From Omnitrophica WOR_2 bacterium RBG_13_41_10 (lineage in GTDB: Bacteria; Omnitrophota; Gorgyraeia; Gygaellales; Profunditerraquicolaceae): a stretch of 49,952 nucleotides of DNA. The notes beneath the pieces were generated by a model. The model did no database searches, was not told the DNA's origin, and saw only the letters and a list, made by a program, of their open reading frames with translations. The DNA lies in assembly GCA_001805465.1 (NCBI GenBank), contig MHGH01000005.1, positions 1 to 49,952 of the forward strand, written 5' to 3'. The translations under genes were made by a program, and so were the position numbers. Below are positions 15,942-23,370 of the stretch, piece after piece; the stretch's first letter is position 1, and every line of letters starts with the position of its first letter.

Positions 15942-17723
15942 ATGCGTGATTACCTAAGGTTACTTAAATTTGTCAGGCCATACACCAGCACGTTTATTTT
16001 GGCAATAGTTTGCATGGGGTTTTCTGCTATTTTTGACGGAGTGACCCTGACTATGATGGTGCCTTTGGCAGACAAGGTTTTAACTAATAAAAGCATAATT
16101 ATCCCGTCTAAATTACCTCTTTTTCTTTCCAGATTCATCGATACCATTAACAATCTTAGCCCCGCGACTTTATTGAATTATATGGTTATAGGCATGGGGG
16201 CATTGTTTCTGCTTAAGGGGTTATTTGGTTTTCTGCAAGGATATTTAATGTCAGATATCGGCCAGCGTGTAATTAAGGATATCCGGGCTAAGTTATATGC
16301 GAAACTGCAAAGTCTGTCTTTAGATTATTTTACCCAAAAAAGAGGAGGGGAGCTGATTTCGCGTATCACCAATGATGTCAGGCTGGTAGAAAATGCGGTT
16401 TCCTATGGTGCGACTGACCTTATTTATCAGACTATGCAGGTAGCGGTATTTACGCTATTGACTTTCTTTATTTATTTCAAGATGGCGCTGGCAGCTTTTG
16501 TGCTTTTGCCGTTAATAAGCTTCCCGATTATTGCAGTAGGCAGGGTCTTAAGGAAACTCTCTAAGAAATCCCAGGAGAAGATGGCGGATATAAATTCCCT
16601 GCTTTATGAAACTATTATCGGCACCAGGATTGTCAAGGCCTTTAATATGGAGGATTATGAAATCGCCAGATTCAACCATATAAACCGTGACTATTACAAG
16701 CTTTCTATGAAATCCATAAAGCGCATGCTTGCCTTAGGCCCGAGTACGGAGTTCTTAGGGGCTATCGCCGGAATAGTAGTTTTTTTCTGGGGGGGCAAGG
16801 AAGTGATTGCCGGAAGGATTTCTTTTGGCGTATTCGGCTTATTTTTAGGGTCTCTGTTATCTTTGATCAGGCCTTTTAAGAAATTAAGCCAGGTAAATTC
16901 CCTTAATGAACAGGCAATAGCAGCCAGTGAGCGTATTTATGAAGTCTTAGATACCAAACCCACGGTGCAGGAGAAGTCAGGTGCCGCGGAATTAACCGGA
17001 TTTAGAGAGTCAATAGTCTTTGATAAGGTTTGGTTTAGTTATGGCAGCCAGGATATACTGAAAGATATAAATTTAACCGTAAAAAAAGGCGAAATTGTCG
17101 CTATAGTAGGCCCTAGCGGCGTAGGTAAGACTACCCTAGTAGATCTGATCCCGCGTTTTTATGATCCCAAGAGAGGAGGAATGCTTATCGATGGTACAGA
17201 TATAAAAGAATTTACTTTCAAATCCTTGCGCCAGCAGATTGCCATAGTGACACAGGAGACTATACTTTTTAATGATACTATCAGGGCTAATATCGCCTAC
17301 GGAAAAGCCGATGCTAAGCAAGAACAAATAGTCGCGGCTGCGCGAGGAGCCCATGCCCATGATTTTATTATAAAAGCTCCTTTAGGCTATGAGACAATTA
17401 TAGGGGACAGGGGCACAAAACTTTCAGGAGGCGAGCGCCAAAGGATTGCCATTGCCAGAGCTTTGCTGAAAAACCCGCCTATTTTAATCCTCGATGAGGC
17501 CACGTCACAACTGGATACTGAGTCAGAGCATGTTGTTCAGGAAGCCTTGGAGGTGTTGATGCAGGGGCGCACCGTATTTATCATTGCCCACAGGCTTTCT
17601 ACGGTCAGGAACGCCCATAGGATAGTAGTCTTTGATAAGGGTATGATTGTAGAAGAGGGCAGCCACGAAGAATTACTGCGCCATAACGGGTTATATAAAA
17701 GGCTTTATCAGGTACAAAATTAA
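15942..17723 (+). CDS. msbA: ABC exporter, MsbA-like lipid A flippase
   Basis: 593 residues, a half-transporter with an N-terminal membrane domain (six helices, about 18-310) and a C-terminal ATPase. Walker A GPSGVGKTT at 390-398, signature LSGGERQR about 494, Walker B ILILDEATSQLD about 515, H-loop IIAHRLS. It would work as a homodimer to move lipid A core across the inner membrane. It is divergent from lpxB and its partner, which supports that substrate, but the family also includes other lipid and drug exporters, so the symbol is by best resemblance and context. Confidence 0.82.
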   Translation: MRDYLRLLKFVRPYTSTFILAIVCMGFSAIFDGVTLTMMVPLADKVLTNKSIIIPSKLPLFLSRFIDTINNLSPATLLNYMVIGMGALFLLKGLFGFLQGYLMSDIGQRVIKDIRAKLYAKLQSLSLDYFTQKRGGELISRITNDVRLVENAVSYGATDLIYQTMQVAVFTLLTFFIYFKMALAAFVLLPLISFPIIAVGRVLRKLSKKSQEKMADINSLLYETIIGTRIVKAFNMEDYEIARFNHINRDYYKLSMKSIKRMLALGPSTEFLGAIAGIVVFFWGGKEVIAGRISFGVFGLFLGSLLSLIRPFKKLSQVNSLNEQAIAASERIYEVLDTKPTVQEKSGAAELTGFRESIVFDKVWFSYGSQDILKDINLTVKKGEIVAIVGPSGVGKTTLVDLIPRFYDPKRGGMLIDGTDIKEFTFKSLRQQIAIVTQETILFNDTIRANIAYGKADAKQEQIVAAARGAHAHDFIIKAPLGYETIIGDRGTKLSGGERQRIAIARALLKNPPILILDEATSQLDTESEHVVQEALEVLMQGRTVFIIAHRLSTVRNAHRIVVFDKGMIVEEGSHEELLRHNGLYKRLYQVQN

Positions 17724-17732
17724 GAAAAATAG

Positions 17733-17762
17733 TTGTATTTTATAAAAAATTTGTGTTATACT
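17733..17762 (+). promoter_or_regulatory. Candidate promoter for the rpsB operon
   Basis: TTGTAT (17733-17738), 18-base spacer, TATACT (17757-17762), leaving a leader of about 60 bases before rpsB. A weak AAAAAC/GTTTTT pairing in the leader is the only structure seen. Confidence 0.45.
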
Positions 17763-17830
17763 TATTGTTTTAACAAGGGTAAAAACATGGTATTTTAAGG
17801 CGTTTTTGTCAATGAAAGGGGGGTGTTGTT

Positions 17831-18709
17831 TTGCCTACAGAATTAATTAAACAGTTTTTAGAAGCAGGGGTGCATTTTGGCCACCGTACCTCACGTTGGA
17901 ACCCCAAAATGAAAGAGTTTATCTTTGGGCAGAGGAGCGGCATTTATATTATTGATTTGGAAAAAACCGAGGAGTATTTTAATAAAGCCAGGGATTTTCT
18001 TCTGGATATAACCGCAAAAGGGGAAATGGTCATGTTTGTAGGGACTAAGAAACAAGCCCAGGCCATTGTCCAGGAGCAGGCCATACGTTGCGGTATGTAT
18101 TATGTAACTGAGCGCTGGCCGGGTGGTTTGCTGACTAACTTCTCAACCATAAAGAACAGTATTAATCGCCTCAAAGAAATAGAAAAAATGCGGGAAGATG
18201 GCACTTTCCAGAAGCTTACTAAGAAAGAAGTAGCCTCTCTTGAGACAGAGTACGCAAAATTAAAGAAAAATTTCTCCGGGATCATTCAGATGGAACGTAT
18301 GCCTAAGGCTATATTTATCGTGGACACCAAGAAAGAAGAGACTGCGGCCAAAGAAGCAAAGCGCCTGAATATCCCGATTGTCAGCCTGATAGATACTAAT
18401 TCGGACCCCACAGCCGTGGCCTACCCTATTCCGGGCAATGACGATGCTACTAAATCCATAAAGCTCATTGTCGGTTTGATTGCCGAGGCAGTAATCGAAG
18501 GAAGAAAGAAATTCTTATCGTATCTGTCGGAAAGCGGAGTTGCCGTGGAAAAAGAAAAGGAAAAACAGGAGTTACCGGTAATACTTTCCGAGGAAGAGGT
18601 AAAAATAAAAGAAATCGGGGAGATGATAGAGACTGCGGTAATCCCTCCCGAAGAAGCCAAGCCCGTTAAGAAGGGGCGCGTTAAAGAAACGTATCGCAAG
18701 AAAGAATAA
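17831..18709 (+). CDS. rpsB: Ribosomal protein S2
   Basis: 292 residues. Classic S2 core: LLEAGVHFGH-type opening (FLEAGVHFGHRTSRWNPKM), GTKKQAQ, RWPGGLLTNF, and PIVSLIDTNSDP near 175-190. The core is about 225 residues; the rest is a charged, Lys/Glu-rich C-terminal extension (about 235-292) ending in a basic tail, longer than in common models. Start is TTG at 17831 behind an ggggggtg ribosome binding site; no ATG fits. It is the first gene of the rpsB-tsf-pyrH-frr operon found in most bacteria. Confidence 0.96.
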   Translation: MPTELIKQFLEAGVHFGHRTSRWNPKMKEFIFGQRSGIYIIDLEKTEEYFNKARDFLLDITAKGEMVMFVGTKKQAQAIVQEQAIRCGMYYVTERWPGGLLTNFSTIKNSINRLKEIEKMREDGTFQKLTKKEVASLETEYAKLKKNFSGIIQMERMPKAIFIVDTKKEETAAKEAKRLNIPIVSLIDTNSDPTAVAYPIPGNDDATKSIKLIVGLIAEAVIEGRKKFLSYLSESGVAVEKEKEKQELPVILSEEEVKIKEIGEMIETAVIPPEEAKPVKKGRVKETYRKKE

Positions 18710-18732
18710 ATAGATAGAAAGGAAAATAGGTA

Positions 18733-19257
18733 ATGAAAGTATCTTTAGATGCCATTAAGGAATTACGGCAAAAAACCAATGCCAGTATTTCCGACTGCCG
18801 GAAAGCCCTGGAAGAGGCTGGCAGCGATATCAAGAAGGCGGTTGAATTATTGCGTAAGCGGGGCCTGGAGATAGCGGCAAAAAAACAGGATCGCCTGGCC
18901 AAAGAAGGCAGGATTGAGGCCTATGTGCACCACGGCAATAAGATCGGCGTCTTATTAGAGGTAAGCTCCGAGACGGATTTTGTCGCCCGCAACAGCGACT
19001 TCTGCCAATTTACTAAAGACCTAGCCATGCAGATTGCCGCCTGTAATCCCCAGTACATAAAAAGAGAAGACGTGCCCGCTGGTGTCATAGAAAAATATAA
19101 AGATAAAGAACAGTTTTATAAAGAGCATTGTTTATTGGAACAAGCCTTTATTAAGGATCCCGCCCTTACCATCAAAGATTGCTTAGGGTCTTTGATCGTG
19201 AAGGTCGGGGAGAACATAGTTATACGCAGATTTACACGTTATAAAGTGGGCGAGTAA
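18733..19257 (+). CDS. tsf: Elongation factor Ts, short form
   Basis: 174 residues against about 280 in E. coli; short forms with a single core subdomain occur in Thermus and other lineages. Recycles EF-Tu by GDP release. Seen: N-terminal UBA-like domain (IKELRQKTNASISDCRKALEEAGSD pattern, positions 8-32) and the TDF loop SSETDFVARN that contacts EF-Tu. The last base of its stop codon is the first base of pyrH's ATG. Confidence 0.95.
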   Translation: MKVSLDAIKELRQKTNASISDCRKALEEAGSDIKKAVELLRKRGLEIAAKKQDRLAKEGRIEAYVHHGNKIGVLLEVSSETDFVARNSDFCQFTKDLAMQIAACNPQYIKREDVPAGVIEKYKDKEQFYKEHCLLEQAFIKDPALTIKDCLGSLIVKVGENIVIRRFTRYKVGE

Positions 19258-19979
19258 TGTCTAGGCCTGTTTATAAAAGAATAGTTTTAAAGTTAAGCGG
19301 CGAAGCCCTCCAGGGTAAAAGATCCCACGGTATAGAGCATGCGGTTTTAGTTTCTATTGCCCGCCAGATAAAAGAAATAAGAGATTTAAATGTGGATGTG
19401 GCAATTGTGCTGGGTGCTGGTAATATTTTTCGCGGCCAGGAAAACACCGGTTCCCTGGGCCTAGATATGGACAGGTCCGTAGCCGACTATATGGGCATGA
19501 TCGCTACAGTGATAAACGGCCTGGCCTTGCAGAATGTTTTGGAAAAAATGAATATGCCGACCAGGGTGATGACGGCAATAGAGATGCAGAGGATTGCCGA
19601 GCCATATATCAGAAGAAAGGCCATGCGGCACCTAGAAAAGGGGCGGGTAGTTATTTTTGTCGCCGGTACAGGCAACCCCTATTTTACTACTGATACCGCA
19701 GCAGCACTAAGGGCGATGGAGATAAGCGCTGACGCTATACTTAAGGCCACCAAGGTAGGGGGGGTTTATTCCGCCGATCCTTTGAAAGTAAAAAATGCAA
19801 AGAAATTTTCTAAATTAAAATACATAGATGTATTAAAAAAGGGCCTCAAGGTTATGGATGCTACCGCCGTTACTTTATGCATGGATAACAATCTGCCTAT
19901 CGTTGTTTTTAATCTGAATAGGCAGGGTAATATCAAGCGCGTAGTATTGGGCAAAAAAATAGGAACCGTAGTAAGATAA
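19257..19979 (+). CDS. pyrH: UMP kinase
   Basis: 240 residues, amino acid kinase family, hexameric; makes UDP from UMP and ATP. Seen: RIVLKLSGEAL at the N-terminus, VLGAGNIFRG, DYMGMIATVINGLAL, and FVAGTGNPYFTTDTAAALRA, all typical. The single-base overlap with tsf and the order rpsB-tsf-pyrH-frr confirm it. A small perfect hairpin with 8-bp arms, 19981-19999, sits just after the stop but has no T run. Confidence 0.97.
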   Translation: MSRPVYKRIVLKLSGEALQGKRSHGIEHAVLVSIARQIKEIRDLNVDVAIVLGAGNIFRGQENTGSLGLDMDRSVADYMGMIATVINGLALQNVLEKMNMPTRVMTAIEMQRIAEPYIRRKAMRHLEKGRVVIFVAGTGNPYFTTDTAAALRAMEISADAILKATKVGGVYSADPLKVKNAKKFSKLKYIDVLKKGLKVMDATAVTLCMDNNLPIVVFNLNRQGNIKRVVLGKKIGTVVR

Positions 19980-20022
19980 AACTAAATTTGGAATTTAGTA
20001 ATTAAGAAAACCGGAGGTGGTT

Positions 20023-20583
20023 ATGACGGTCAGAGAAATCTTGCATCAGACAGAGGAAAAAATGAAAAAAGCCTTGGAGTCTGTAAGGCGGGAGTTTTCT
20101 GAAGTGCGGACCGGTAGGGCCCACCCCGGCCTAGTCGAAGGCTTGCATATTGATTATTACGGGACCCCTACTTTGCTTAAAGGGTTAGCTTCTATTACCA
20201 CCACCGACGTCCATCTTATTACCATACAGCCGTGGGATATTTTGGCAATACCGGATATTGAAAAGGCGATTATGAAGTCTAATATCGGAATCACCCCTTC
20301 TAATGACGGTAAGTTAATTCGCCTAACAGTGCCGCCTTTATCACAAGAGAGGCGCCAGGAACTTGCCAAGACAGTGCATAAGATGGCTGAGGAAGGAAGG
20401 GTATCGCTGCGTACGATAAGAAGAGACGCCAAAGAATCCCTGGAAAAGTTAGAAAAAGACAAGGGCATTTCCGAGGACGATAAATTTAGAGGCATTGATG
20501 AACTGCAGAAACTCGTGGATAAACATATTGCCGAAGTCGACGAGATATTAAAAAATAAAGAAAAAGATATTTTGGGGTCTTAG
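20023..20583 (+). CDS. frr: Ribosome recycling factor
   Basis: 186 residues, normal length. Splits post-termination ribosomes with EF-G. Typical segments: RTGRAHPGLVEGLHIDYYG, LKGLASITTTD, PWD then IEKAIMKSNIGITPSNDG, and LTEERR-like region RLTVPPLSQERRQEL, with the helical tail. I start at the ATG 20023 because ggaggt ends about 5 bases before it; a GTG at 20017 would lie inside that site. It closes the translation operon; tRNA genes follow. Confidence 0.95.
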   Translation: MTVREILHQTEEKMKKALESVRREFSEVRTGRAHPGLVEGLHIDYYGTPTLLKGLASITTTDVHLITIQPWDILAIPDIEKAIMKSNIGITPSNDGKLIRLTVPPLSQERRQELAKTVHKMAEEGRVSLRTIRRDAKESLEKLEKDKGISEDDKFRGIDELQKLVDKHIAEVDEILKNKEKDILGS

Positions 20584-20603
20584 ATATTTTGTTCATTGAT
20601 AAT

Positions 20604-20940
20604 GGGCCACTAGCTCATCTGGTAGAGCACCACCCTCTAATAAGGGGGCGCTGCCGGGTAACTGGTAGTAGAAAATCTTGTAAATTGCGGGAAAATCTGT
20701 GTATTTCAAGATACTCTAAATATAGAGTAACAATTTTTGAATGCAGATAATCCGCAGCCAAGTCCGCCGATAATTATAGCGGAAAGGTTCAACGACTATA
20801 ATCAAGACGCCCTACCGTTTTTATCCAAAAGCGTTATTCTAAAAACGGTAGGGCGATGGGATAGTCTGATCTGTATGGCGACATACAGTTAACACAAATG
20901 TTTAAGGTGGGTGTGCCGCGTTCGAGTCGCGGGTGGCTCA
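20604..20940 (+). tRNA. tRNA-Lys interrupted by a group I intron
   Basis: Exons 20604-20636 and 20901-20940 join to a 73-base cloverleaf: acceptor GGGCCAC/GTGGCTC (one G-U), D stem GCTC/GAGC, anticodon stem CCACC/GGTGG, T stem CCGCG/CGCGG with loop TTCGAGT, discriminator A; CCA not encoded. With the intron removed after U33 the loop is CTTTTAA, anticodon UUU (Lys). A splice two bases later would give CUU, also Lys, but would not leave a terminal G in the intron. Confidence 0.9.
20637..20900 (+). other. Group I self-splicing intron (264 nt) in the anticodon loop
   Basis: All four core elements are visible in order: P (AATTGCGGGAAA at about 20683-20694), Q (AATCCGCAGCC starting 20749), R (GTTCAACGACTA starting 20787) and S (ATAGTC, 20861-20866). 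The 5' exon ends in U (20636) and the intron ends in G (20900), both hallmarks. P1 can form between CCCU of the exon and GGGG at 20644-20647. Between R and S lies a perfect 16-bp stem (20808-20823 with 20840-20855), an extended P8. No open frame for a homing endonuclease. Confidence 0.92.
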
Positions 20941-21058
20941 TAAATTTAGTAATCCGCGGCGGGTAAATCTTGCGTTCTCCCGCCAGGTGATTAATGGAAT
21001 AGGGCGGGATCCCGCCAGCGTATAAGATGTGCTTGGCGGGAGAGTCGCGGGTGGCTCA
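20924..21058. repeat. Duplicated tRNA-Lys 3' end flanking a GC-rich palindromic segment
   Basis: The last 17 bases of tRNA-Lys (20924-20940, GAGTCGCGGGTGGCTCA) recur exactly at 21042-21058. Between them is a hairpin-forming segment: TCTCCCGCCA pairs with TGGCGGGAGA (21034-21043), and a perfect 14-base palindrome GGCGGGATCCCGCC lies at 21003-21016. This is the form of an attachment-site duplication at a tRNA 3' end with almost nothing left between, or of a local repeat insertion. Confidence 0.65.
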
Positions 21059-21065
21059 ATAAATT

Positions 21066-21106
21066 AGTTCATAGTTCATAGTTAATAGTCCATAGTTAAG
21101 AACTAG
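21066..21106. repeat. Heptamer tandem repeat (AGTTCAT family)
   Basis: Five consecutive 7-base units: AGTTCAT, AGTTCAT, AGTTAAT, AGTCCAT, AGTTAAG, then AACTAG, which closes a small palindrome with the last unit. It lies between the tRNA-Lys region and tRNA-Leu. Confidence 0.6.
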
Positions 21107-21139
21107 AAGAGAGGATTGTTTTTGTTGAGGGTAAGAAGA

Positions 21140-21221
21140 GGGCGGATGGCGGAATTGGCATACGCGATAGCCTTAGGAGCTATTGGGGAAACCCTTGGAG
21201 GTTCAAATCCTCTTCCGCCCA
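21140..21221 (+). tRNA. tRNA-Leu (UAG)
   Basis: 82 bases. Acceptor GGGCGGA/TCCGCCC, D arm with GGCGGAATTGGCATACGC, anticodon loop with TAG in CCTTAGGA, a long variable arm as in class II tRNAs, T loop TTCAAAT, discriminator A. CCA is not encoded. Confidence 0.93.
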
Positions 21222-21262
21222 TTCTTAAAAAAATGAGCGGGGAGGTTATTAAAGCCGATACT

Positions 21263-21334
21263 GCGGCGGTAATTCAGCGGTAGAATGCCTGCTTGCCAAG
21301 CAGGATGTCACGGGTTCAAGTCCCGTCCGCCGCT
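21263..21334 (+). tRNA. tRNA-Gly (GCC)
   Basis: 72 bases. Acceptor GCGGCGG/CCGCCGC, anticodon stem CCTGC/GCAGG with loop TTGCCAA (anticodon GCC), T arm ACGGG-TTCAAGT-CCCGT, discriminator T, no encoded CCA. A T run follows at once. Confidence 0.95.
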
Positions 21335-21383
21335 TTTTAAATTTAAAAAATAAAATAGTTTGGTAAAAACAAAAGGAGAGGGT

Positions 21384-21854
21384 ATGAAGATTATGGATTT
21401 TCTTTCTAAGAAAGCAATACTCACAGATTTAAAATCCGCTAAAAAAGAAGATGTGATTAAAGAGCTGGTCGAGGGATTAATCAATGCCGGCGAAATCGAA
21501 AAACGCTACCGTAATAAATTAATAGAAGCGCTCATGGCCAGAGAAGCCTTAGGCTCGACAGCCATCGGCCAAGGAATAGCCATTCCCCATGCCAAAGCCG
21601 ATTGCGTAGAGAAATTAGTCGCAGCCTTTGGTTTATCCAAGAAGGGAATAGATTTTGATTCTTTAGATGGAGAGCCGGTCTATATATTCTTTCTCTTAGT
21701 TGCTCCGCAGGATTCCGCAGGGCCACATCTAAAGGCGCTAGCCCGTATTTCGCGCCTCTTAAAAGATAAGTATTGCCGTGATAACCTGCGCGCCTGTACA
21801 GACGATAAATGCGTAATAAAAATAGTCAGCCAGGAATATGAAAAAAAGATCTAA
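21384..21854 (+). CDS. ptsN: PTS EIIA, nitrogen-related (PtsN-like)
   Basis: 156 residues, a single EIIA domain of the fructose/mannitol/Ntr type, with active-site H69 in GIAIPHAKAD and FFLLVAPQDSAGPHLKAL. It takes phosphate from HPr, encoded nearby with Enzyme I, and no sugar-specific IIB or IIC gene is present, so a regulatory role is likely. I start at ATG 21384 behind aggagaggg rather than at a TTG at 21360. The 3' end overlaps the next gene by 17 bases. Confidence 0.88.
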   Translation: MKIMDFLSKKAILTDLKSAKKEDVIKELVEGLINAGEIEKRYRNKLIEALMAREALGSTAIGQGIAIPHAKADCVEKLVAAFGLSKKGIDFDSLDGEPVYIFFLLVAPQDSAGPHLKALARISRLLKDKYCRDNLRACTDDKCVIKIVSQEYEKKI

Positions 21855-23097
21855 AACAAATTTCAGGCAAATCCAGGGTTTATTCAAATGGCTTTATCCG
21901 GGGATGGGTATTAAGCGTTGGATTATTCTGGGCAGTTTTGGGGTAGTCTTAGTAATTATCGGCTCCGGATATTTACGGACCGAAGAATACTGGATAGCCC
22001 AAATTTTAGACGCAATAGTAGTCTTGTCCGGTATCATAATTTTAATATTAGGGATTAAATATCTCATGCGTTCTTACATCGCTGCCTTTATGCCTTCTTC
22101 GCGGGGTTCGGATTTCGTAGATACTTTTATTCAAAGAAGGCATCTTGCCCGCGGCCCCAAGATTGTCACCATTGGCGGGGGGACAGGATTATCTGTACTT
22201 TTAAGCGGACTTAAAGAATACACCTCTAATATTACCGCCATAGTTACGGTAGCCGATGACGGGGGTTCTTCCGGAAGATTAAGAAGAGAATTTGATATTT
22301 TACCGCCGGGGGATATACGTAACTGCCTAGTTGCCTTAGCAGATGCGCCGGCGTTGATGCGCGATTTATTTCAATTCCGTTTTGATACAAATTCGGAGTT
22401 ATCGGGCCACAGTTTCGGCAATCTTTTTATTACTGTGATGACCAGGTTAACAGGAGATTTTGAAAAAGCTATCAGAGAGACCAGTAAAGTTTTAGCCTTA
22501 AGAGGCCAGGTAATCCCCTCTACATTAAATAACGTAACCTTGGTAGCAGAACACAAAGACGGTTCCGTTACCGAAGGAGAGGATAAAATACCCAAGGCGC
22601 ACTTACCGATAAAAAAAGTTTATCTTCGGCCCCTAGAGCCGGTGGCAACCCCAGAGGCAATAAAGGCCATAGAAGAGGCACAGATCATTGTTTTGGGCCC
22701 GGGTTCATTATACACCAGTATTTTGCCCAATCTTTTAATAAAAGAAATAACGGAGAAGATAGCCAGTTCCGCAGCCATTAAGGTTTACGTCTGTAATATC
22801 ATGACCCAGCCGGGGGAAACCGATAATCTTAAAGCATCCGAACATATCAGGACGCTGCTTAAGCATAGCCATCCCCGTATATTTGATTACTGTATTGTAA
22901 ATACCGCGCAGGCTTCTCTAAGCCTGCTTAAGCGCTATGCCCAAGAGAAATCTCACCCCGTGATTAATGACACTGATAATATCCAAAAGATGGGCTATAG
23001 GGTAATCGGAGACGATGTTCTGCTTAGCGGAGATGTGATTCGCCACGACTCCGCAAAATTAGCTAGAATTATATTAGGGTTTATTGAAGAGATTTAA
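21838..23097 (+). CDS. YvcK/CofD-like family protein with N-terminal membrane anchor
   Basis: 419 residues. Two membrane helices at about 27-47 and 56-76 precede a YvcK (gluconeogenesis factor) domain about 103-419: IGGGTGLSVLLSGL, VTVADDGGSSGRLRREF, LPPGDIRNCLVALAD, ILGPGSLYTSILPNLL. YvcK proteins bind UDP-sugars and affect cell wall and carbon balance in Firmicutes and Actinobacteria; they are not CofD transferases. It sits between EIIA and HPr, overlapping the former by 17 bases. In B. subtilis yvcK is next to crh, an HPr relative, which parallels this order. Confidence 0.88.
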   Translation: MKKRSKTNFRQIQGLFKWLYPGMGIKRWIILGSFGVVLVIIGSGYLRTEEYWIAQILDAIVVLSGIIILILGIKYLMRSYIAAFMPSSRGSDFVDTFIQRRHLARGPKIVTIGGGTGLSVLLSGLKEYTSNITAIVTVADDGGSSGRLRREFDILPPGDIRNCLVALADAPALMRDLFQFRFDTNSELSGHSFGNLFITVMTRLTGDFEKAIRETSKVLALRGQVIPSTLNNVTLVAEHKDGSVTEGEDKIPKAHLPIKKVYLRPLEPVATPEAIKAIEEAQIIVLGPGSLYTSILPNLLIKEITEKIASSAAIKVYVCNIMTQPGETDNLKASEHIRTLLKHSHPRIFDYCIVNTAQASLSLLKRYAQEKSHPVINDTDNIQKMGYRVIGDDVLLSGDVIRHDSAKLARIILGFIEEI

Positions 23098-23098
23098 G

Positions 23099-23362
23099 AT
23101 GCCAATGGTAACAAAAAAGATAATCATAAGAAATAAACAAGGGTTGCATGCCCGTCCTGCCGCATCGTTTGTGCAGATAGCTAATAAGTTTGCCGCCAGA
23201 GTAACCGTTAAGCGCGACGGAGAAGAAGTAAACGGAAAGTCTATCATGGGTATTCTCATGCTCGGTGCGGAGCGAGGCAGCCAAATTATAATCGAAGTTG
23301 AGGGAGACGACGCGCAATTAGCGCTATCGGAATTAGAGAAGATTGTCACTAGCGAGGAGTAG
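23099..23362 (+). CDS. ptsH: Phosphocarrier protein HPr
   Basis: 87 residues from this start. Phosphate carrier between Enzyme I and EIIA. The active histidine is in QGLHARPAA; the regulatory serine is in NGKSIMGILML. If the second ATG (23105) is used these become exactly His15 and Ser46, the canonical numbers, so that start is equally good. The site KSIMGI suggests control by an HPr kinase, which is not in the window. The ATG begins one base after the YvcK stop; Enzyme I follows after 8 bases. Confidence 0.93.
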   Translation: MPMVTKKIIIRNKQGLHARPAASFVQIANKFAARVTVKRDGEEVNGKSIMGILMLGAERGSQIIIEVEGDDAQLALSELEKIVTSEE

Positions 23363-23370
23363 TTAGGTTT

